From assembly GCA_910595855.1 (NCBI GenBank), contig CAJVCJ010000049.1, positions 1-23,364 of the forward strand: a DNA stretch of 23,364 nucleotides, in the 5' to 3' direction. The notes under the pieces were generated by a model that was not told the origin of the DNA, did no database searches, and worked only from the letters and a program-made list of their open reading frames with translations. A program made the position numbers and the translations under genes. This document shows positions 1 through 7,363 of this stretch, piece after piece. Source of the DNA: Candidatus Thioglobus vulcanius (GTDB lineage Bacteria > Pseudomonadota > Gammaproteobacteria > PS1 > Pseudothioglobaceae). Within the stretch, counting starts at the first letter, position 1, and the number at the start of each line of letters is the position of its first letter.

Positions 1-850
1 GGGTGAAACTGTATTGGTTAATGGTGTTATTAGCCCCGTGTTAAAAATAACTAAATCCTTAATTCGATTGCGAATTTTAAATGGGTCAAATGCTAGGATT
101 TATCATTTAAATTTTGATGATAAACGTCCGTTCCATATTATTGCCAGTGATGGCGGCTTATTAGAAAAGCCCATAATGGCGCATTCGATTAAATTAGCGC
201 CCGCTGAACGCGCTGAAATTTTGGTTGATATTTCTGATGGAAAAATGCCAGTCTTGCGCCATAAGACGCATATGCAAAAATCTGCCAATCGAATGAGTGG
301 CATGATGACAATGCAATCCATGCAAGGAAAAAAACAAGAATTTGATATTTTTCAAATTGATGCTAGAAACGTAAGGCATTCCGACAAAAAAATACCTAAT
401 AACCTTGTTAAGCATAACAGACTGTCTATGCAATCAATTTCTAACAAAAGGGTGTTTAAGTTACAAATGAAGATGGGCCCTATGCTAATGTTAGGTGCAC
501 TTTCCAATTCTCATGATTTACTTAAGATTAATGGAAAATCTATGGATATTAATCGTGTGGATGAAGTGGTAAAAGCAGGTAGCACCGAACTCTGGGAAAT
601 TGAAAATACTTCAATGATGCCACACCCATTCCACATTCACAATGTGCAGTTTAAGATTGTTTCACGCCGTGGAGAAGTAAAAGGCCACGAACTTGGATTC
701 AAGGATGTGGTTCTAGTGCGTCCACATGAAACCGTACAAGTATTAATCAAGTTTCCAGAGTTCAGCGATGCCAAAACACCATATATGTATCACTGTCACA
801 TCTTAGAGCATGAAGATCTTGGCATGATGGGTCAGTTTGTAGTAGTATAG
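1..850 (+). CDS. Multicopper oxidase, CueO/SufI type, C-terminal part (5' end outside window)
   Basis: The reading frame is open from base 2, and the first visible residues (GETVLVNGVISP) match the middle of a multicopper oxidase, so the gene begins before the window. A TTG at base 14 is not the true start. The C-terminal cupredoxin domain has the copper signatures HPFHIH (bases 623-640) and HCHILEH followed by Met (791-826), which carry the type 1, 2 and 3 copper ligands. Two Met-rich stretches are visible, with five Met codons at 293-322 and four at 467-490. Such stretches occur in CueO-like cuprous oxidases, which oxidise Cu(I) in the periplasm with oxygen as acceptor. The export signal and first cupredoxin domain are not visible, so the substrate class is uncertain. 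A bilirubin-oxidase-like or SufI-like role remains possible. The DUF4396 gene starts 25 bases downstream and probably shares the transcript. Confidence 0.9.
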   Translation, partial: GETVLVNGVISPVLKITKSLIRLRILNGSNARIYHLNFDDKRPFHIIASDGGLLEKPIMAHSIKLAPAERAEILVDISDGKMPVLRHKTHMQKSANRMSGMMTMQSMQGKKQEFDIFQIDARNVRHSDKKIPNNLVKHNRLSMQSISNKRVFKLQMKMGPMLMLGALSNSHDLLKINGKSMDINRVDEVVKAGSTELWEIENTSMMPHPFHIHNVQFKIVSRRGEVKGHELGFKDVVLVRPHETVQVLIKFPEFSDAKTPYMYHCHILEHEDLGMMGQFVVV

Positions 851-875
851 AAGTATTATGAAAGATTGAGAGGCT

Positions 876-1310
876 ATGATGGATGGTAGTTTTTGGTCAT
901 GCAAACATACTTGGAGACGCAGTGCAAATAATACCAAATGGTGTTTGATTGGCTGTGCTATTGGTGATTTTGGTACTATTGCTTTTTTTCAATTTAGCGC
1001 CTTTAGTGTTGGCACTTTGACAGTTTTTTTGTGGGCGATGCTCAATGGTATTATTACCAGTATCGCACTGGAAACTTACATGTTGATGAGGCAAAAAATA
1101 CAAGCTTTACAAGCATTTAAAACGGCAGCTGGCATGAGTTTGATTTCCATGATTTCTATGGAGATAGCCATGAATTTAACTGATTACTATCTAACAGGCG
1201 GTGCTATATTTGTGTGGTGGGCGGTGCTAATTTCCTTATTCTTTGGTTTTATTACCCCATGGCCTTATAACTACTGGCGTCTAAAAGCCTTAGGCAAGGC
1301 TTGCCACTGA
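876..1310 (+). CDS. DUF4396 family small membrane protein
   Basis: The 144-residue product has three or four hydrophobic segments, roughly at residues 32-50, 52-70, 85-102 and 110-128. It resembles DUF4396 proteins as I remember them, with an N-terminal WCLIGCAIGD motif (residues 22-31), an EIAMNLTDY stretch in the middle and a C-terminal PYNYWRLKALGKACH. The function of the family is unknown to me. Members often sit beside copper or heavy-metal genes, and here the neighbour is a multicopper oxidase 25 bases upstream. Conserved-looking Cys and His residues (C9, C23, C27, C143, H144) could bind metal, which is inference. Two ATG codons stand in tandem at 876 and 879. A GAGAGG ribosome-binding site at 868-873 is better spaced from the second, so the real start may be 879. 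Confidence 0.75.
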   Translation: MMDGSFWSCKHTWRRSANNTKWCLIGCAIGDFGTIAFFQFSAFSVGTLTVFLWAMLNGIITSIALETYMLMRQKIQALQAFKTAAGMSLISMISMEIAMNLTDYYLTGGAIFVWWAVLISLFFGFITPWPYNYWRLKALGKACH

Positions 1311-1377
1311 AGAATGCTGCCACTGATCACCGTTATTGGTAAAATAACTACTTAATCAATTTCTACATTTATTTTAT

Positions 1378-2256
1378 ATGTCAGACAGTACACATAATAT
1401 AGCGAGCGTTCTCACTGAAAGCTTGCCGTATATTCAAAAATTTCAAGGAAAAACCATTGTTATTAAATATGGTGGCAATGCAATGATTGATGAAGATCTT
1501 AAATCAAGCTTCGCACGCGATATCGTATTGATGAAATCAGTTGGTATGAATCCAATTGTTGTGCATGGTGGCGGTCCTCAGATTGGCAATATTTTAGAAA
1601 AAATTGGCAAAGAGAGTGAATTTATTGGTGGCATGCGTGTGACTGATTCAGAGACCATGGATGTGGTAGAGATGGTATTAGGTGGCCTGGTTAATAAAGA
1701 AATTGTTAATTTAATTCACCAGCATGGCGGACATTCTATCGGCCTAACAGGTAAAGATGGTAGCTTAATTACGGCTAAGAAATTACAGCACGACATTAAG
1801 CTCACTTCTGAAATTATTGATTTAGGTCATGTGGGTGAGGTTGATGAGATTGATACTTCGGTTATCGAGCTATTATTAAAGGGAGACTTTATCCCGGTAA
1901 TTGCACCAATTGGTGTTGGTGAAGATGGTTTTTCATACAATATTAATGCAGATTTGGTGGCGGGCTCAATTGCTCAGGCATTAAACGCAGAAAAGCTTAT
2001 TTTGTTAACTAACACTTCAGGATTGCTAGATTCTGAAGGTGAATTATTAACTGGATTAGATGCTAAAACGATAGATGGATTAATTGAAAATGGTACGATT
2101 TACGGCGGCATGCTACCTAAAATTGGGTGCGCCTTATCTGCAGTTAAGAATGGCGTCAAGTCTACTCATATTATTGATGGGCGTGTGCCTCATGCGGTGT
2201 TGTTAGAAGTTTTTACAGACAATGGCGTGGGCACATTGATCACTTGCAATGAATAA
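1378..2256 (+). CDS. argB: Acetylglutamate kinase
   Basis: This enzyme phosphorylates N-acetyl-L-glutamate with ATP, the second step of arginine synthesis through acetylated intermediates, in the cytoplasm. The 292-residue length is normal. The amino-acid-kinase fold shows the phosphate-binding KYGGNAM (K30 onward), HGGGPQI (residues 63-69), the substrate-binding GGMRVTD (84-90) and GLTGKDG. The N-terminal segment ending in ESLPYIQKFQGK resembles the extra helix of hexameric, arginine-inhibited enzymes such as those of Pseudomonas and Thermotoga. Feedback inhibition by arginine is therefore likely, by inference. No Shine-Dalgarno sequence precedes the ATG; the upstream bases are A/T only near the start. 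The last eight bases overlap the downstream pyrK-like gene, so the two are probably translated together. Confidence 0.96.
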   Translation: MSDSTHNIASVLTESLPYIQKFQGKTIVIKYGGNAMIDEDLKSSFARDIVLMKSVGMNPIVVHGGGPQIGNILEKIGKESEFIGGMRVTDSETMDVVEMVLGGLVNKEIVNLIHQHGGHSIGLTGKDGSLITAKKLQHDIKLTSEIIDLGHVGEVDEIDTSVIELLLKGDFIPVIAPIGVGEDGFSYNINADLVAGSIAQALNAEKLILLTNTSGLLDSEGELLTGLDAKTIDGLIENGTIYGGMLPKIGCALSAVKNGVKSTHIIDGRVPHAVLLEVFTDNGVGTLITCNE

Positions 2257-3106
2257 AGAGAATCGCAATACCATTAAAGTTATTGATTGCCAAGTATTGG
2301 CACATTATCAATTTGAAGGTGATCAGTATATTCTAACACTCTCTTCGGAAATAATTGCCAATGAGACTAAGCCAGGGCAATTTGTGCATATTAGCGTGTC
2401 GGATATATTGCCAATGAGGCGTCCAATCTCTATCATGTCAGTAGATAAAGAAAACGCAACGTTTGATTTACTCTATAAAGTGGTGGGCGAGGGCACTAAG
2501 CAATTAGCCGAACGTAAAGTGGGCGATGTGATTAGTGTTATTGGTCCGATTGGCAACGGCTTTGAAATGACAGAGAATAAACGCCCTTTATTAATTGGTG
2601 GTGGTGTTGGTATGCCGCCAATGGTTGCGATTGCGCAATCAGTCAAAGATACAGATTATCAGCCATTTGCTATATTAGGCTCTGAAGTGCCATTTCCATT
2701 TGATGAGCAAGTGGCTAAAGATGGTAAAGACTACCAGGGTGCAACACGCACTATGCCTGAGTTAGAAGATTGGGGTGTTGAGTGTCGTTTAGCCAGTTTG
2801 CAAGGTTATCAAGGTGTGTTCAAGGGTTATGTGACTGATCTTGCCAAGGTCTATTTGGATGGCTTATCAGCAGATGAGCTTTCTCAGGTTGAGATTTATT
2901 CTTGTGGCCCGCATCCAATGTTAGATGCTGTTGCAAAATTAGCCAAAGACTATAACTTGCCTTGTCAGGTTTCTTTAGAAGAAAACATGGCTTGCGCGGT
3001 TGGCGGTTGTGCTGGTTGTGTGGTTGAAGTGCAGACTGATTCTGGCCCTGCGATGAAGCGTGTTTGTGTAGATGGTCCAGTATTTGACGCCAGTACTGTT
3101 TTTTAA
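2249..3106 (+). CDS. pyrK: Dihydroorotate dehydrogenase electron transfer subunit (PyrK-like)
   Basis: PyrK carries FAD and a [2Fe-2S] cluster. It passes electrons from class 1B dihydroorotate dehydrogenase (PyrD) to NAD+ in pyrimidine synthesis. The 285-residue product has the ferredoxin-reductase layout. An FAD-binding RRPISIM motif lies near residue 55, and a nucleotide-binding GGGVGMPPM near residue 115. A C-terminal cluster motif has C249, C254, C257 and C273 (spacing x4, x2, x15) and ends in RVCVDGPVF, typical of PyrK. It is slightly longer than the usual 250-265 residues. Its ATG lies inside the end of argB, an eight-base overlap that suggests translational coupling. No pyrD is in the window, so the partner is unseen. 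A related ferredoxin-NADP reductase-like role is possible, but the C-terminal motif favours PyrK. Confidence 0.85.
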   Translation: MNKENRNTIKVIDCQVLAHYQFEGDQYILTLSSEIIANETKPGQFVHISVSDILPMRRPISIMSVDKENATFDLLYKVVGEGTKQLAERKVGDVISVIGPIGNGFEMTENKRPLLIGGGVGMPPMVAIAQSVKDTDYQPFAILGSEVPFPFDEQVAKDGKDYQGATRTMPELEDWGVECRLASLQGYQGVFKGYVTDLAKVYLDGLSADELSQVEIYSCGPHPMLDAVAKLAKDYNLPCQVSLEENMACAVGGCAGCVVEVQTDSGPAMKRVCVDGPVFDASTVF

Positions 3107-3108
3107 AA

Positions 3109-3131
3109 TGATGCAGGCAAGGCCTGTATCA
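3109..3131 (+). other. Strong hairpin between pyrK and yggS
   Basis: TGATGCAGGC (3109-3118) pairs with GCCTGTATCA (3122-3131) through ten base pairs, one of them G-T, around a three-base AAG loop. It begins just after the pyrK stop. No T-run follows, so it is not a standard intrinsic terminator. It may act as an mRNA 3'-end stabiliser, an attenuating structure, or a copy of a small interspersed palindrome. Confidence 0.55.
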
Positions 3132-3151
3132 GCAAACAGCTTTCAACTGAT

Positions 3152-3790
3152 ATGATTGCACAAAATTTAGAAAAAATTCATAATCGTATTAATGCTGTTG
3201 AGCATTCTCAAAAAATAATGCTTATTGCTGTCAGCAAAACCAAGCCCGCCTCTGACCTTCAAAAAGCTATTGATGCTGGGCAAAAACACTTCGGTGAAAA
3301 CTACCTACAAGAGGCCCTAGAGAAAATTGAAACTCTCAAGGGGCAAAATCTTGTTTGGCATTTTATCGGCCCAATCCAATCTAACAAAACCAAACCCATT
3401 GCCCAAAATTTTGACTGGGTGCATAGTGTTGACCGACTTAAAATTGCCCAGCGTTTTAATGATCAACGACCACAAGGCCTGGAAAAGCTTAACGTCTTGT
3501 TGCAAGTGAATATTGACAATGAATCAACCAAATCTGGTGTTCTAGTAGATGAAATTGAAGAATTAATCCCCCATTTTGAAAATTTCAAAAATATTTCTTT
3601 AAGGGGTTTTATGTGTATCCCTAATCCGAATAATGCTGAGCAAAGTTTTAAAAAAATGGCTGAAATATTGCAAAAACACCCCAATTTAGATACTTTATCA
3701 ATGGGAATGAGTTCAGATCTTGATTTGGCAATTAAAAACGGCGCCACTTTTGTGCGTATTGGTACTGATATCTTTGGAAAAAGATCCTAA
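3152..3790 (+). CDS. YggS/PROSC family pyridoxal-phosphate-binding protein
   Basis: YggS family proteins bind PLP without a known catalytic reaction and help balance vitamin B6, which affects amino-acid and keto-acid pools. The 212-residue product shows AVSKTKP, in which K29 is the expected PLP Schiff-base lysine. It also has FGENYLQEA, WHFIGPIQSNK, VHSVDRLKIA and the phosphate-binding MGMSSDLDLAI and VRIGTDIFG near the C-terminus. It is about 20 residues shorter than E. coli YggS (234), mainly because of a shorter N-terminus and loops, but no conserved motif is lost. No clear ribosome-binding site precedes the ATG. It lies 45 bases after pyrK, behind a strong hairpin. Confidence 0.92.
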   Translation: MIAQNLEKIHNRINAVEHSQKIMLIAVSKTKPASDLQKAIDAGQKHFGENYLQEALEKIETLKGQNLVWHFIGPIQSNKTKPIAQNFDWVHSVDRLKIAQRFNDQRPQGLEKLNVLLQVNIDNESTKSGVLVDEIEELIPHFENFKNISLRGFMCIPNPNNAEQSFKKMAEILQKHPNLDTLSMGMSSDLDLAIKNGATFVRIGTDIFGKRS

Positions 3791-3800
3791 AGCCAGTCGT

Positions 3801-3830
3801 TTGTAAAATTTATGAAATTTTTGATACAAT
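3801..3830 (+). promoter_or_regulatory. Putative sigma-70 promoter for a leaderless asparaginase-domain mRNA
   Basis: TTGTAA (3801-3806) and TACAAT (3825-3830) are separated by 18 bases and resemble -35 and -10 boxes. The expected transcription start, about seven bases after the -10, falls at or next to the A of the ATG at 3837. There is no Shine-Dalgarno sequence between the two. An overlapping TATAAC at 3830-3835 would place the start inside the gene and is less likely. Confidence 0.5.
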
Positions 3831-3836
3831 ATAACT

Positions 3837-4322
3837 ATGAAAATTAAAGTTTTAATTACTGGCGGTACGATTGATAAGGATTATAAAGAGCTTAGTGGTG
3901 AGCTGGCTTTTATAGAGACCCATATTATTGAGATGTTTAATCGTGGGCGCTCAATGGTGAATACTTTATCGGAAGTGCTATTTTTAAAAGATTCGCTAGA
4001 AATGACAGATTCAGATCGTCAATTTATTTTAGATAAGTGTCAGTCTTCTCAAGAGGAAAACATCCTTATTACTCATGGCACAGACACTATAGTGGAAACA
4101 GCCAGCTTTCTTGCTAAAAATCTTAAAGACAAAACCGTGGTTTTATTTGGCTCGATGATTCCTTATTCAATTGATAACTCAGATGCATTATTTAACTTAG
4201 GCGTTGCTTTGGCTGCCGTGCAGCTTAAAGATCACGGCGTGTATATTGCCATGAATGGACAAGTGTTTGATTTTGACAAAGTCCACAAAGACAAAGGGCT
4301 AGGCATCTTTACGAATACCTAG
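3837..4322 (+). CDS. Single-domain asparaginase-like protein
   Basis: The 161 residues cover only the N-terminal domain of the L-asparaginase/glutaminase family, whose usual length is about 330. TGGTID (T8-D13) gives the first catalytic threonine, T11. HGTDT (80-84) gives T82 and D83, and the lysine of DKTVV is K99. These match T12, T89, D90 and K162 of E. coli AnsB. GSMIPYS and ALFNLGVALAA follow as in the family. The C-terminal domain, which in full-length enzymes supplies residues to the neighbouring active site, is absent. The gene does not look broken, because its stop codon lies inside a hairpin that separates it from a convergent gene. I recall short asparaginase-domain proteins annotated in other bacteria, but their activity is unknown to me. 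There is no export signal, so it should be cytoplasmic. Confidence 0.85.
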   Translation: MKIKVLITGGTIDKDYKELSGELAFIETHIIEMFNRGRSMVNTLSEVLFLKDSLEMTDSDRQFILDKCQSSQEENILITHGTDTIVETASFLAKNLKDKTVVLFGSMIPYSIDNSDALFNLGVALAAVQLKDHGVYIAMNGQVFDFDKVHKDKGLGIFTNT

Positions 4323-4326
4323 CCCT
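4295..4326. terminator. Hairpin at the end of the asparaginase-domain gene, possible bidirectional terminator
   Basis: AGGGCTAGG (4295-4303) and CCTAGCCCT (4318-4326) form a perfect nine-base-pair, GC-rich stem with a 14-base loop. The stop codon TAG (4320-4322) lies within the right arm. On the minus strand the stem is followed by a T-rich stretch (TTTGTCTTTG). On the plus strand the T content after it is weak. The location between convergent genes supports a shared transcription end. Confidence 0.6.
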
Positions 4327-4328
4327 CT

Positions 4329-4359
4329 TAAGTTAAGAAGTTTATTTTTAACTTATTTT
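4329..4359. terminator. Second AT-rich hairpin between convergent genes
   Basis: TAAGTTAA (4329-4336) and TTAACTTA (4348-4355) form an eight-base-pair stem with an 11-base loop, followed on the plus strand by TTTT (4356-4359). The right arm contains the stop codon of the minus-strand cytochrome gene. The stem is AT-rich and weak alone, but it may back up the stronger hairpin 2 bases to its left. Confidence 0.4.
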
Positions 4360-4790
4360 GTCATATGTTCGATGGCTGCTTTTAGTTCATCATCTGAACA
4401 ATCCATACAAGTGCCTCTAGGCGGCATAGCGCCAGTACCAGTAATTGCCACTTTAACTAAATCAGCAATGCCACGCTTAACTCTTGGTGCCCAATCTGCT
4501 TTATTGCCAAATTTAGGTGCGCCCAAAACGCCAACACTGTGACATGAAGCACAAGTTGTTGTATAAATTTGCTCACCACTACGTGCTTTAGTTGCTGTTT
4601 TAACAGGCGCTTTGATCGCATTAACATCGATATCACCTTCTAGATATACTTGGCCTAATGGCTGAATGCGCTCAGCCAATGTTAGATTGTCGTCATAGCC
4701 AACATGAATCAATCCGCTAAAAAATGTCTTAGCGCCGAAAATAATAGCAAAAATAACAATGATTGCTGCAACTGAGTTTTTAAAGTACAT
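4353..4790 (-). CDS. Membrane-anchored c5-type cytochrome
   Basis: The 145-residue product is a periplasmic electron carrier of the class I, c5-like family. An N-terminal hydrophobic helix (residues about 7-28) can act as an uncleaved anchor or signal sequence. The haem is attached at C80-A-S-C83-H84, and M122 in GAMPPRG is the likely sixth ligand. C128 and C131 form the extra cysteine pair typical of cytochrome c5, followed by CSDDELKAAI. The GAPKFGNKADWAPRV segment after the haem motif is also characteristic. Such proteins often donate electrons to terminal oxidases. An AAGGA ribosome-binding site (4799-4803 on the opposite strand) sits eight bases before the start. The gene is convergent with the asparaginase-domain gene and divergent from yhdP. 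Confidence 0.92.
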   Translation of the reverse strand: MYFKNSVAAIIVIFAIIFGAKTFFSGLIHVGYDDNLTLAERIQPLGQVYLEGDIDVNAIKAPVKTATKARSGEQIYTTTCASCHSVGVLGAPKFGNKADWAPRVKRGIADLVKVAITGTGAMPPRGTCMDCSDDELKAAIEHMTK

Positions 4791-4848
4791 AGTGGTTTTC
4801 CTTGTTTGGTCTAACTTTTGTATTAATAACCTGAGTGTAAAAACAAGT

Positions 4849-4854
4849 TATAAT
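4849..4854 (+). promoter_or_regulatory. Putative -10 box for yhdP-tldD in the divergent intergenic region
   Basis: A perfect TATAAT lies in the 89-base region between the cytochrome gene and yhdP. It predicts transcription starting near 4861, 19 bases before the yhdP ATG. I see no good -35 box at 16-18 bases upstream, so the assignment rests on the -10 alone. I found no convincing promoter for the minus-strand cytochrome gene in the same region. Confidence 0.45.
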
Positions 4855-4879
4855 TCTCAAAGAAAAATATTATATCAGA

Positions 4880-7363
4880 ATGAATAAGAAAACACTATCA
4901 AAAGGCATTAAAGTATTAAAAATTAGCACTTGGCTTAGTGTGATTTTTTCGCTACTTATTGTTTTGGTGGTTGGTTTTTTTGTGGCATTTCCAAGCTTAA
5001 TAAAAGCACCTATTGAAGCGCAATTATCGGGGGCTAGTGGACTTGAAGTTAAGCTATCAAAAATTAGTTTTGAGCTAGAAGCAGATGGAATCTCATTAAA
5101 AATTCATGATTTAAAGCTTGGATCTAAAGATCAAAATCAGCCGATTGCACAAATACAAGGGCTACATTGGCATGTTAATGTGATGAATTTATTTGACGAT
5201 ATTTATCACCCAAGCCAAGTGTTTATCGATGTATTGACATTGCATGCCAATTCAATATCTGATGCTGCTTTTTCGGTGGCGGATGCGAAGCAACTAGTAT
5301 CACTTGAAACGCTAAAAATCGCTCATTTTTTCGAGTCTTTGTCTATTCAAAAAACCCACATAAAGGGTGCCGATGAGTTGGTTATTTCGCCTTTAGATAT
5401 CACTCGATTTGGTTCACAATTATTGTTAACGGTATCAAGCCAACCAATAGGTGATCAAAACTTAGATATTGCCATGACACTCTCAAGTGAGCAGCTTGAG
5501 CATGATGGCTTCTTAACCTTGCCAATGACATTTAGCAATGATGATTTTTCTTTGCTGTCTAATCTTAAGCTTTATCATCAAGAGGATGGAGAATATGCTG
5601 AGTTCTCTGGCTATATTGAACAAATAAAAGCTGTTAATATAGATAAATACCTAACTGCTTCGATTGTGGGTGACTCAACCAGTAATTGGATGAAACGTGG
5701 ATTTAAATCAGGAGTTTTAAAAGATTCCAATCTTCATATCATTAAGAATTTATCAGAAGATTCACCTGCTGAAATTAGCTTTAATGCACATTTAACTGAG
5801 ACTGAATTATTGTTTAATTCAGACTGGAAAAATCTAAAAGACTTGGATGCTGATATCAGTACTGATGGCAAGCAAATTACAGTATTGGTTAATAATACTA
5901 AGTTGTATGGCTTTCCACTGGCAAATATGGCATTAGAAATTGTTGATATGAGTCAGCCAAATCTTGATGTGCATTTATTGGGTAAGATTGATACTACGAG
6001 CCAGGCGTTGATGCAATTTTTAGCGCAGGCACCAACTGGAAATACTGTACACGATGTTGTTAAGCAATTTAGTTTAGAGGGTCAATTAACAGGTGAGCTT
6101 GATTTGTTAATTCCGCTAGATGAGCGTACAGCGACATTGGATGTAGATTTGTCAATTGATGGCAATCGCCTAGTTACGCTAGGTGGTGCGGTTGTGATTG
6201 AAGGCTATAAGTCTACTATTGCCTTTCATGATAATCAAATTAGCACTAATGGTACGGGCGCTATTCGCGATATTCCATTTGAAATTCGAGTTAATCCGAA
6301 AAATAGGGGGGATGATAAAGAAGCGTCTTTTGCAGTTGAACTGCTCAAGATCGACAATGATTTTGAGTTTTATTTAACTCACCGATTAGATCAAACTTGG
6401 CGAGCAAGAATTGAATCCGAAGAATTAAAAACCAATATTGAAATTGCATTAACTGATGAATTGCCAATTGTCAGAGTTGTTGGACTGCAGGTGGCATCAT
6501 CTGATAGTTTAAAAGGTGATTGGAATATTCAGCCCGATGATTTACCTAGTATGTTTTTAAGTGTTCACGGTATATTTGTTGATGAGAAAGAAATCCCTGA
6601 CTTTAGTGCTAAATTGGAGTCTGCTAACAATGTTCTAAAAATTTCCAACCTAAGTTTTGAAGGTGTTGGTGTTGGCGATAAAGATCTTATTTTTAATGGC
6701 GCCTGGGTGGCTGGAAAGACTGGAATAATCGCCCAAGCCAAGGGTAAGAAATTAAGTGAATTTTTGAAAAAACTTAAAGTTACTGAAAAAGTCAGTGGCG
6801 GTGAGTTTGATTTTGATGTACGATTATTTTGTAATTGCATGCCTTGGAATATGAGTCTAAAAAAAGCTAGTGGCAATGTCAGTATAAACATTCAAAAAGG
6901 CGTATTTACTGATAAAGATCCGAATATTGGTAGAATTTTATCATTACTCAATATTAAATCAGTGGCCAAACGCCTAAGATTGGATGTCTCGGATTTAACC
7001 AACAAAGGCTTTGCTTACGATAGCATTGATGCGAAAATTACTTTACAAAATTCACAAGCCAAGATTGATCACTTTCAATTAGAGGCAAGCTCAAGCGCTA
7101 TTAGTCTTACTGGCCAGAGTGACGTCATGAATCGGTCGTACGATTTGGAGGCCAAAGTAATTCCTGCTATTAGCGATGCTGTGCCAGTTGCTACTTATTT
7201 GGCAGGTGGTGGACTAGCTGGCTTGGGCATTTGGTTAGCTGATCAAGGCTTTTTTGACGGGAAGCTCATTGATCAAATTATCGATCAAGTTGTAGAATTT
7301 AAATATAAAATTACAGGTTCATGGGATGAGCCCACTATTAAAAACATATCATCAATTTTATGA
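4880..7363 (+). CDS. YhdP family AsmA-like envelope protein, short form
   Basis: YhdP, TamB and related AsmA-like proteins span the periplasm and are thought to help move phospholipids to the outer membrane. The 827-residue product has a single N-terminal transmembrane helix (residues about 17-40) followed by a long, beta-rich periplasmic body. The C-terminal part (about 600-827) has the family pattern: GGEFDFDVRL, a segment like IGRILSLLNIKSVAKRL, then SSSAISLTGQSDVMNRSYDLEAKVIP and a final YKITGSWDEPTI. E. coli YhdP has about 1266 residues, so this copy is a third shorter, mostly in the middle. Its place directly before tldD matches the yhdP-tldD order of E. coli. The stop overlaps the tldD start as ATGA. 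No strong ribosome-binding site is seen. Another AsmA-like subfamily is possible. Confidence 0.8.
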   Translation: MNKKTLSKGIKVLKISTWLSVIFSLLIVLVVGFFVAFPSLIKAPIEAQLSGASGLEVKLSKISFELEADGISLKIHDLKLGSKDQNQPIAQIQGLHWHVNVMNLFDDIYHPSQVFIDVLTLHANSISDAAFSVADAKQLVSLETLKIAHFFESLSIQKTHIKGADELVISPLDITRFGSQLLLTVSSQPIGDQNLDIAMTLSSEQLEHDGFLTLPMTFSNDDFSLLSNLKLYHQEDGEYAEFSGYIEQIKAVNIDKYLTASIVGDSTSNWMKRGFKSGVLKDSNLHIIKNLSEDSPAEISFNAHLTETELLFNSDWKNLKDLDADISTDGKQITVLVNNTKLYGFPLANMALEIVDMSQPNLDVHLLGKIDTTSQALMQFLAQAPTGNTVHDVVKQFSLEGQLTGELDLLIPLDERTATLDVDLSIDGNRLVTLGGAVVIEGYKSTIAFHDNQISTNGTGAIRDIPFEIRVNPKNRGDDKEASFAVELLKIDNDFEFYLTHRLDQTWRARIESEELKTNIEIALTDELPIVRVVGLQVASSDSLKGDWNIQPDDLPSMFLSVHGIFVDEKEIPDFSAKLESANNVLKISNLSFEGVGVGDKDLIFNGAWVAGKTGIIAQAKGKKLSEFLKKLKVTEKVSGGEFDFDVRLFCNCMPWNMSLKKASGNVSINIQKGVFTDKDPNIGRILSLLNIKSVAKRLRLDVSDLTNKGFAYDSIDAKITLQNSQAKIDHFQLEASSSAISLTGQSDVMNRSYDLEAKVIPAISDAVPVATYLAGGGLAGLGIWLADQGFFDGKLIDQIIDQVVEFKYKITGSWDEPTIKNISSIL

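Noticed and set aside
14..16. TTG as start codon of the multicopper oxidase
   Set aside because: The frame stays open to the window edge and the upstream codons (GETV) fit the family, so this is an internal Leu codon of a truncated gene.
1285..1302. Seven-base-pair hairpin at the end of the DUF4396 gene
   Set aside because: It lies inside codons for the conserved-looking LKALGKACH end and has no T-run after it, so it is probably coincidental and not a terminator.
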